From Streptomyces katrae (GTDB lineage: Bacteria; Actinomycetota; Actinomycetes; Streptomycetales; Streptomycetaceae), in assembly GCF_000717655.1 (NCBI RefSeq), contig NZ_JNZY01000014.1, positions 1-64,000 on the forward strand: a DNA stretch of 64,000 bases, written 5' to 3'. How positions within the stretch are numbered: position 1 is the first letter of the stretch; each line of letters opens with the position of its first letter. Position numbers and translations under genes: made by a program. The notes under the pieces were generated by a model, which worked only from the letters and a program-made list of their open reading frames with translations, had not been told where the DNA came from and did not search any database. Shown here piece by piece: positions 57,890 to 64,000 of the stretch.

Positions 57890-58100
57890 GCAGTGTCCTG
57901 ATTCTCGGGTCGCAGTCGGAAGCGTTTCCGGCTCTCGTCGGATCTGTACGCAGGTTCCCATGGTCCCATGGACGGGGCGATGCGCTCGGTTTGGGCCGGT
58001 CGGAGCGTGCCTGGTAGCCTGGGCAGCTGTGTCTCGTATGCCCTCTCAGCTGTCGGGACACAATCCGAAGATCAAACTCTGAACCTGAAAAGGCTCTTTC

Positions 58101-58367
58101 GTGGCGAACATCAAGTCCCAGATCAAGCGGAACAAGACGAACGAGAAGGCGCGCCTGCGCAACAAGGCCGTCAAGTCTTCGCTCAAGACCGCGATCCGCA
58201 AGGCCCGTGAGGCCGTGGCCGCGGGTGACGTCGAGAAGGCCACCGTGGCTTCTCGCGCCGCCTCGCGCGCGCTCGACAAGGCTGTCTCGAAGGGTGTCAT
58301 CCACAAGAACGCCGCCGCCAACAAGAAGTCCGCGCTGGCGTCCAAGGTTGCCTCCCTTCAGGGCTGA
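58101..58367 (+). CDS. rpsT: 30S ribosomal protein S20
   Basis: 88 aa, highly basic ([20 protein letters not shown]), helical 16S rRNA-binding protein of the 30S subunit. GTG start with AAAAGG seven nt upstream. Followed by a long repeat-rich gap before holA. Confidence 0.96.
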   Translation: MANIKSQIKRNKTNEKARLRNKAVKSSLKTAIRKAREAVAAGDVEKATVASRAASRALDKAVSKGVIHKNAAANKKSALASKVASLQG

Positions 58368-58481
58368 GCTCCCTGATGTGATCGCCGGAAGGGATCCAGC
58401 GGGCCCTCTCTCCCGCTCCTGACCGGCCCCCCGTGCCGCACACGAAGCGTTCGCCACGCGGGTGCGGTGCACAAGCAACAC

Positions 58482-58528
58482 CGAAGGCCCCGGCGCCTCC
58501 CTTCCCCAGGGCGGCCCCGGGGCCTTCG
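58482..58528 (+). terminator. rpsT terminator hairpin
   Basis: 12-bp stem (58482-58493 with 58517-58528) followed on the plus strand by CTTTCC, 115 bp after the rpsT stop. Confidence 0.65.
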
Positions 58529-58554
58529 CTTTCCCCACCGGCCCGCTGGCCCAT

Positions 58555-58870
58555 CCAGCCCCGCCGGCGTTCGAGGCACGGGGGTCCGGGGGCAGCACCC
58601 CCGACAGCGGCGGAACGCGCGGGGTCCGGGGCGGAGCCCCCACCCCAGCCCCGCCGGCGTTTGAGGCGCGGGGGCTCGGGGGCAGCGCCCCCGACAGCGG
58701 CGGGACGCGCGAGGGCCGGGGGCAGCACCCCCAGCCCCGCCGGCGTTCGAGGGACGGGGTCCGGGGCGGAGCCCCCACCCCAGCCCCGCCGGCGTTCGAG
58801 GCACGGGGGTCCGGGGGCAGCGCCCCCGACAGCGGCGGGACGCGCGGGGGCCGGGGCGGAGCGCCGGGGA
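58555..58870. repeat. Tandem cluster of four GC-rich Streptomyces-type repeats
   Basis: Units beginning CCAGCCCCGCCGGCGTT start at 58555, 58645, 58731 and 58780. Each continues GAGG...GGGGTCCGGGG..., with an inner hairpin (GGGGGCAGCGCCCCC or GGGGCGGAGCCCC), and most end in a shared GACAGCGGCGGGACGCGC tail. Such units occur singly in many Streptomyces intergenic regions; four in a row is unusual. No protein-coding signal. Confidence 0.85.
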
Positions 58871-59024
58871 ACGGGCGAAGGGCGGGGAGGGGCACGCCCG
58901 CGCAGCGGCACCCGCCCCGGCTCCGGCTCCGGGCCCCGACGGCCCGTCGGGATCACGGCGGCGGCACACGCCGAGGCAAGCCCGACCGGCCGGGCCGGAA
59001 GCCGAAAGAACCGCCCGCCGGAGG
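58871..59024. other. Remaining rpsT-holA intergenic sequence
   Basis: Very GC-rich, with further short inverted repeats, and no recognisable gene. It holds the 3' side of holA. Confidence 0.5.
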
Positions 59025-60017
59025 CTAGCGGCGCTGCGGCCGCGCAGCCCTGGCCACGGCCACGACCGCCTTCTCGAGCGCGTACTCGGGATCATCGCCC
59101 CCGCCCTTGACCCCGGCATCGGCCGCAGCCACAGCACGCAGCGCCTCCGAGACCCCGTCCGCAGACCAGCCCCGCATCTGCTGGCGCACCCGGTCGATCT
59201 TCCACGGCGGCATGCCCAGATCCCGCGCCAGATCCCCCGGCCGCGCCCCCCGCGGCGCGGAGGCGAGCTTGCCGATCGCCCGCACCGCCTGCGCCAGCGC
59301 GCTCGTGATCAGCACCGGCGCCACCCCCGTGGACAGCGACCACCGCAGCGCCTCGAGGGCATCCGCCGCCCGCCCCTCGACCGCCCGGTCGGCGACCGTG
59401 AAGCTGGAGGCCTCGGCCCGGCCGGTGTAGTACCTGCCGACAACGGCCTCGTCGATCGTGCCCTCGACGTCCGCGCACAGCTGCGCGGCCGCACTCGCCA
59501 GCTCCCGCAGATCGCTCCCGATCGCGTCCACCAGCGTCTGGCACGCCTCCGGGGTCGCCGACCGGCCCAGCGTGCGGAACTCTCCCCGCACGAACGCCAG
59601 CCGGTCCGCCGCCTTCGTCATCTTCGGGCAGGCGATCTCCCGGGCCCCGGCCTTGCGGGCCGCGTCCAGCAGCCCCTTGCCCTTGACGCCGCCCGCGTGG
59701 AGGAGCACGAGGATGATTTCCTCGAACGGCGCCGCGAGATACGCCTTGACCTCTTTGACCGAGTCCGCGGACAGGTCCTGCGCATTGCGTACGACCAGCA
59801 CCTTGCGCTCGGAGAAGAGCGACGGGCTGGTCAGCTCGGCGAGCGTGCCGGGCTGGAGCTGCTCGGGCGCGAGGTCCCGCACGTCCGTGTCGGCGTCGGC
59901 GGCCCGGGCGGCCGCCACCACCTCCCGTACGGCGCGGTCGAGCAGCAGCTCCTCCTGCCCCACCGCGAGGGTGAGCGGGGCGAGCGGATCGTCGGTGGGG
60001 TTCTTCCTGGTGGCCAT
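59025..60017 (-). CDS. holA: DNA polymerase III delta subunit
   Basis: 330 aa clamp-loader subunit that opens the beta clamp. AVGQEELLLDRAVREVV near residue 19 is the degenerate P-loop region; LFSERKVLVVRNAQDL, GGVKGKGLLDAARKAGA and the C-terminal helical collar domain (APVLITSALAQAVRAIGKL; MPPWKIDRVRQQMRGW) fit the family. ATG at 60017 or 60029. Confidence 0.92.
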   Translation of the reverse strand: MATRKNPTDDPLAPLTLAVGQEELLLDRAVREVVAAARAADADTDVRDLAPEQLQPGTLAELTSPSLFSERKVLVVRNAQDLSADSVKEVKAYLAAPFEEIILVLLHAGGVKGKGLLDAARKAGAREIACPKMTKAADRLAFVRGEFRTLGRSATPEACQTLVDAIGSDLRELASAAAQLCADVEGTIDEAVVGRYYTGRAEASSFTVADRAVEGRAADALEALRWSLSTGVAPVLITSALAQAVRAIGKLASAPRGARPGDLARDLGMPPWKIDRVRQQMRGWSADGVSEALRAVAAADAGVKGGGDDPEYALEKAVVAVARAARPQRR

Positions 60018-60093
60018 CGCGTCCAGCATCCCACGCCGCACTGACAGCCCCCCGCACCGCGGGCCCCCTCGCCCCGTATCCGAGAATGGCCGC

Positions 60094-60336
60094 GTGAACG
60101 TGCGACATGTACTGGTGCTGCCCGACCGCGACGCCGCCGAGGAGGTGGCCCAGGAGGCCGTCGACCGCTTCGGCCTCCCCGAGGAACCGCAGCTGTTCCG
60201 CGACGCGCTGGCCGGCGAGGACGACGCCGAGGACGCCCAGTGGCTGGTGGTCGTCGAGGACCCGCAGGAACGGCTCGACGCCACGGTGCTGGACGGCCTC
60301 GCCGCCGAGTACGAGGGCTGGCTCGAGACCCCGTAA
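60094..60336 (+). CDS. Small conserved acidic protein
   Basis: 80 aa, GTG start: VNVRHVLVLPDRDAAEEVAQ, then a very acidic middle and AAEYEGWLETP. It resembles the RNase E inhibitor RraB fold only loosely (one beta-alpha unit), so no function is assigned. GAGAAT lies 6 nt before the GTG. It is divergent from holA and convergent with the YceI gene. Confidence 0.65.
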   Translation: MNVRHVLVLPDRDAAEEVAQEAVDRFGLPEEPQLFRDALAGEDDAEDAQWLVVVEDPQERLDATVLDGLAAEYEGWLETP

Positions 60337-60374
60337 CGCCCCGCGGGCCCACGCACGATGTCCGCGATGTCCGG

Positions 60375-61256
60375 CTAGGCCTTGTGCACGATCTGGATGT
60401 CCAGCGCCACTTCCACGCTCGAGCCGATCGCCGCTATCCCGTGGGCCAGCACGGACTGCCAGTTGAGGGTGAAGTCCTCGCGGTGCAGCTCGGTGGTGGC
60501 CCGGCAGGCCGCACGCGGTTCGCCCTCCAGCCCGGTGCCGAGGCCCAGGTACTCGGTGTCCAAGGTCACCGAGCGGCTGACCCCGTGCAGGGTCAGGGCG
60601 CCCGCGACGGTCCAGCGGCTGCCGCTGCGGTGGATGAACCGCTCGCTGTAGAACTCGACCGTCGAATGCCGTGCCGCGTCCAGGAAGTCGCCGGACCGCA
60701 GGTGGTCGTCCCGCAACCGCACACCGGTGTCGATGCTCGCCGCGTCGATGATCACGTGCATGGAGGAGTCCTCCATGCGGTCGGCTATCCGTACCGCCCC
60801 GGCGAACGTGTTGAACCGGCCGCGGATCCGGGCGAAACCGATGTGCTGGGCCGTGAACGCGATGGACGAATGCGTCGGGTCGAGTTCCCAGTGCCCGGGC
60901 GCCGGCAGCAGCGGCGGTTCCACGGCGTCGAGGACGATCTCCCCGGTGCCGGGCTGCGTCGCGTCCCCCACCAGCGTCGCCCCGTGGAAGGGCGCGTAGC
61001 CCTCGGCGGTGACGGAGAGCCGGTACTCGCCTTCCGGCACGGCCGCGGTGAACCCGCCGTACGGGTCGGTCTCGCCGCTCACGATGCGCCGGCCGATCGG
61101 GTCCGTGACCTCGAACTTGGCCTGCCTGACTGGCTGGTGGACGGTGTCGAGGACACGGCAGCTGAGCAGTCGCGCCGCATGAGGCAGCGTCAGTGTTGCG
61201 GATGTGTGCGGAACGGCACTTCCTGCCGCCTCCGTCCCTCTTCGGCGACCGAACAT
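60375..61256 (-). CDS. YceI-family protein with N-terminal carboxypeptidase-regulatory-like domain
   Basis: 293 aa. Residues 30-110 form a CarboxypepD_reg-like beta-sandwich (CRVLDTVHQPVRQAKFEV; DPYGGFTAAVPEGEYRLSV). Residues 120-290 are the YceI lipocalin-like barrel (GHWELDPTHSSIAFTAQH, GRFNTFAGAV, RSGDFLDAARHSTVEFYS, ALTLHGVSRSVTLD) that binds polyisoprenoids in relatives. No signal peptide is visible, so it may be cytoplasmic. ATG at 61256 preceded by GGGGG. Confidence 0.88.
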   Translation of the reverse strand: MFGRRRGTEAAGSAVPHTSATLTLPHAARLLSCRVLDTVHQPVRQAKFEVTDPIGRRIVSGETDPYGGFTAAVPEGEYRLSVTAEGYAPFHGATLVGDATQPGTGEIVLDAVEPPLLPAPGHWELDPTHSSIAFTAQHIGFARIRGRFNTFAGAVRIADRMEDSSMHVIIDAASIDTGVRLRDDHLRSGDFLDAARHSTVEFYSERFIHRSGSRWTVAGALTLHGVSRSVTLDTEYLGLGTGLEGEPRAACRATTELHREDFTLNWQSVLAHGIAAIGSSVEVALDIQIVHKA

Positions 61257-61389
61257 GGTTGGTGCACCCCCGTGCTGTATGGACTCGTACCGCTCTGGCG
61301 AAGACGCATTCGATCATGCTGTCGGGTTGTGGGCAAACAGAAGGACGGTGTCCGGTATGCCCGTGTCGGCGCCGCCTCCGTCGGGAGGT

Positions 61390-63765
61390 GAAAGCCCGTA
61401 TCCGCGGGCCGTTCCCGGCGACGGCGATCGAGCCGTCGATGTCGGTGCGCAGTACGGTCGCGCCCAGGGTCCGCAGGTGGGCGAGCGTACCGGGTGCGGG
61501 ATGTCCGTAGCGGTTGCCCGCACCGACGGGGACGATCGCGAGCCGGGGCCGGACCTTCGACTGCAGGCCGGGGTCCTGGTGTGCGGAGCCGTGGTGGGCG
61601 ACCTTGAGGACGTCGACCGGCCCCAGTTCCGGATGGGCCGTCAGAAGTCCCTGCTGCGAGGGCGGTTCCAGATCTCCGAGCAGGAGGAGGGTCAGACCGG
61701 TGCCACGGACCAGCAGGGCGACGCTGGCGTCGTTGGGCCCCTCCGGCCGCGGGCCGTCGGGCGGGGGCCAGAGGACCTCCCACTCCAGAGGTCCGGCCCG
61801 GCGCCGCTCCCCTGCCGCGGCCGGTACGACGGGTACGCGGGCGGCGGCCGCGGTCCGCCGGACGAACTCGGCCTGACCGGTCGGCTCTTCCAGCGTGGTG
61901 GTCTGAATCACACCCACGGCCCGCCCCCGCAGCACCCCGGACAGCCCGCCGACGTGGTCGGCGTGAAAGTGCGTCAGCAGGAGCAGCGGCACGCGGCTCA
62001 CCCCAAGGGCGCGCAGGCATGCGTCCACCGGGCCCGGTTCGGGACCGGCGTCCACCACCACCGCCGTGCCCGGCCCGGCGGCGAGCACGGCAGCGTCGCC
62101 CTGGCCCACCGCGCACTGGACGTAGCTCCAGTCGGGCGGCGGCCAGCGGGTGAGCGTACGGGTGAGCTGCGGCGGCCGCAGGACGACCAGGAGCAGCAGC
62201 ACGGCCAAGGCGGAGCACACCCACGGCCGGTGCCGGATCCGTGCGCCGAGCCCTACGACGGCCAGGGTGGCGGCGGCCAGCAGCAGTCCGCCCGTGGACC
62301 CGCCCGGCCAGGCCAGCTCCGCGCCCGGCAGCCGCGCTCCGGCCCGCGCCACGCCGGCGATCCACCCGGCCGGTACCCCCGCGCAGCGGGCGAGCAGCTC
62401 CGCGAGGGGCGGGGACAGCGGCGCCGCCGCGAGCGCCGCGAAGCCGAGGACGGTCGCCGGCCCCGCCGCGAGCTCGGCGAGCAGATTGCAGGGCACCGCC
62501 ACCAGGCTCACCCGGGCCGAGAGCACGGCGACCACCGGTGCACAGACCGCCTGCGCTGCCGCGGCGGCGCCCAGCGCATCGGCGAACCGGGGCCGCATCC
62601 CGCGCCGCTGCAGGGCATCGCTCCAGCGCGGGCCGAGCGTGAGCAGGGACCCGGTGGCCAGGACCGAGAGCAGGAAGCCGGGACTGCGGGCCAGCCACGG
62701 GTCGTAGAGCACCAGCAGCAGAACAGCGGCCGCCAGGGCGGGGATCAGGGATCTGCGCCGCCCGGTGGCGAGGGCCAGCAGGGTGATCGTCCCGCAGGCC
62801 GCGGCCCGCAGCACGCTCGGCTCCGGCCGGCACACCACCACGAACGCCAGCGTCAGCGCCGTCCCGCACAGGGCCGTCGCCCGCAGGGACAGCCCGAGGC
62901 GGGGTGCGAGCCCTCCCCGCTCGGCGCGCTGTGCGGAGGCGGCCGGGCCGATGAGCAGGAACAGCACGACGGTCAGGTTGGACCCGGACACGGCCAGCAG
63001 GTGCAGCAGGTCGGTGGAACGGAACGCCGCCTCCAGGTCGGGCGGCACCCGGGAGGTGTCCCCGACCACCAGCCCCGGCAGCAGGGCCCGGGCGTCCGGT
63101 GCGAGTCCGTCGGTGGCCGCGCGCAGCCCGGTCCGCAGCCTCCCGGCGAGCCGCTGGACGGTGTCGGGGCCACCGGTCACCCGGGGCGGGGTGTCACCGG
63201 CGGGCCGCAGCAGCGCCACGGCCCGCTCGCCGCCCCGGCCCGGGGCCAGCCGGGCGACGGCCGAGACCCGGGCCGAAGGCTGCAGCCGGGCCCATTGCGG
63301 GTGCCCGGCCAGCACCCGTACGGGGGTCTCGACGCGGGTCTGCTTCCCCTCGGGCCCGGTCACCCGGGTCATCACCGCATCCAGGACGACCACGGGCGGC
63401 CCGCTCCCGCTGCGCGCGGTCCGCGGGTCGGAGCCGACGGTGAGTTCGGCGAGGACCCGGGCGTGCTCCCCGGCCAGTCCCACGACCGGCCCGGCCCGCT
63501 CCTCGGCCCGCTGGAGGCCCGCCACACCGGCGCCCGCGGCCGCGCAGAGCAGGACGGCGGCCGCGGCCGTGCCGACCCGCCACAGCGACTCCGGACGCCG
63601 GCACCCGACCAGGAGCAGCAGCCCCGCGCCGAGGACCGCGAGCCCGGCCCCGGCGGCGGTCCAGCCGGAGGGCGCACCGAGGGCGAGGGCTGCCCCCGCC
63701 CAGGCGGCCAGAGCCGGTACCGCGAGGCGCAGATCCAGCGGGCCGGCGCCCTCGGGCCGGTTCAC
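61390..63765 (-). CDS. comEC: ComEC/Rec2-family DNA-uptake membrane protein, no stop at the expected end
   Basis: About 790 recognisable residues. N-terminal membrane segments and OB-like region, the Competence core (FRSTDLLHLLAVSGSNLTVV near residue 250, many helices), then a metallo-beta-lactamase domain (LLLTHFHADHVGGLSG near residue 600; LLLLGDLEPPSQQ; LKVAHHGSAHQDPG). After TDIDGSIAVAGNGPRIRAF (about 61390) homology ends but the frame stays open to 59092, through the YceI, small-protein and holA regions. A frameshift there would reach a stop at 61314. GTG at 63765 overlaps the comEA stop (GTGA). Confidence 0.88.
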
Positions 63766-64000
63766 GGCCTGACCAGCTTGCGCAGGTCGGCGAATCGCCG
63801 CTCGCCGATGCCGTCGACCTGCCGGAGCTCCTCCACCGAGCGGAAGCCGCCGCGGGCGGTCCGGAACTCCACGATGTGCTGCGCCAGGACCGGGCCGACC
63901 CCGGGCAGGCCGTCCAGCTGCTCCACCGTGGCCGTGCCGAGGCTCAGCGGACCGGCAGCGGAACCGACGCCCTGCCCGGCTCCGGAACCCGGCCCGCCCA
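63762..64000 (-). CDS. comEA: ComEA helix-hairpin-helix DNA-binding protein (3' part only)
   Basis: The last ~78 residues before the window edge; the start lies outside. TATVEQLDGLPGVGPVLAQ and RSVEELRQVDGIGERRFADL are the two helix-hairpin-helix motifs of the ComEA C terminus. A Gly/Ser/Ala linker precedes them. Overlaps the comEC start by 4 nt, the standard comEA-comEC operon. Confidence 0.9.
   Translation of the reverse strand, partial: GGPGSGAGQGVGSAAGPLSLGTATVEQLDGLPGVGPVLAQHIVEFRTARGGFRSVEELRQVDGIGERRFADLRKLVRP

Noticed and set aside
58433..59110. Pro/Arg-rich open frames between rpsT and holA
   Set aside because: They translate the GC-rich repeats in several frames and strands, with no start signals or conserved domains.

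Overview
The window is a piece of a Streptomyces (or very close actinomycete) chromosome. GC content is very high throughout, many genes start with GTG, and the gene order (nirBD, ppdK, dus, glyS, znuACB-zur, uppS-recO, leuA, era, ybeY-phoH, hrcA-dnaJ, hemW, lepA/rpsT, holA, comEC-comEA) is that of the conserved Streptomyces core. No phage, transposase, integrase, CRISPR, rRNA or tRNA gene was seen.

Layout. 1-7.9 kb: assimilatory nitrite reductase operon behind a GlnR-like box, a VOC protein, a group III truncated haemoglobin, a Tat-exported PhoX-like protein and an ArsR-type regulator. 8-11 kb: pyruvate phosphate dikinase. 11-17.5 kb: tRNA-dihydrouridine synthase, an exporter with a MarR regulator, a DoxX-like protein, an aldo/keto reductase with a TetR regulator, and a VC0807-type membrane protein. 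17.6-26 kb: glycyl-tRNA synthetase, a zinc ABC importer with Zur and two Zur-box-like sites, uppS, recO and a nucleobase permease. 26-32 kb: a TerB-like protein, a damaged SDR, leuA with a Leu-codon leader peptide, a protealysin-like M4 protease with its emfourin-type inhibitor, and a methyltransferase. 32-43 kb: era, a WxL/DUF916-like surface pair, GlxA-type regulator with MFS exporter, a damaged cytidine-deaminase-like gene, and the YjbR-CNNM-YbeY-PhoH run. 43-56 kb: PfkB kinase, MFS, rnz, HIT, rsmE, nitronate monooxygenase, dnaJ-hrcA behind a CIRCE element, metallo-hydrolase, DUF3097, Uma2, hemW and a long-chain acyl-CoA synthetase. 56-64 kb: lepA diverging from rpsT, a repeat block, holA, a small protein, YceI, comEC and the 3' end of comEA.

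Most genes are housekeeping. The unusual points lie in gene architecture. A secreted DUF916-type protein has no stop codon and runs in frame into Era. Ten CGGGG units replace the 3' end of a deaminase gene. comEC has no stop at its expected end. An SDR gene carries two apparent 1-base deletions plus a short palindromic repeat, and a related repeat sits in frame in the WxL-like gene. Because all four broken reading frames lie in G/C-rich DNA, sequencing indels must be excluded before a biological reading. Regulatory sites that can be read directly include the GlnR-like box, Zur-like boxes, CIRCE, the leuA leader, a 34-bp palindrome on the aldo/keto reductase promoter, and many strong hairpin terminators. 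Several genes look leaderless (a -10-like hexamer 6-7 nt before the start and no Shine-Dalgarno).
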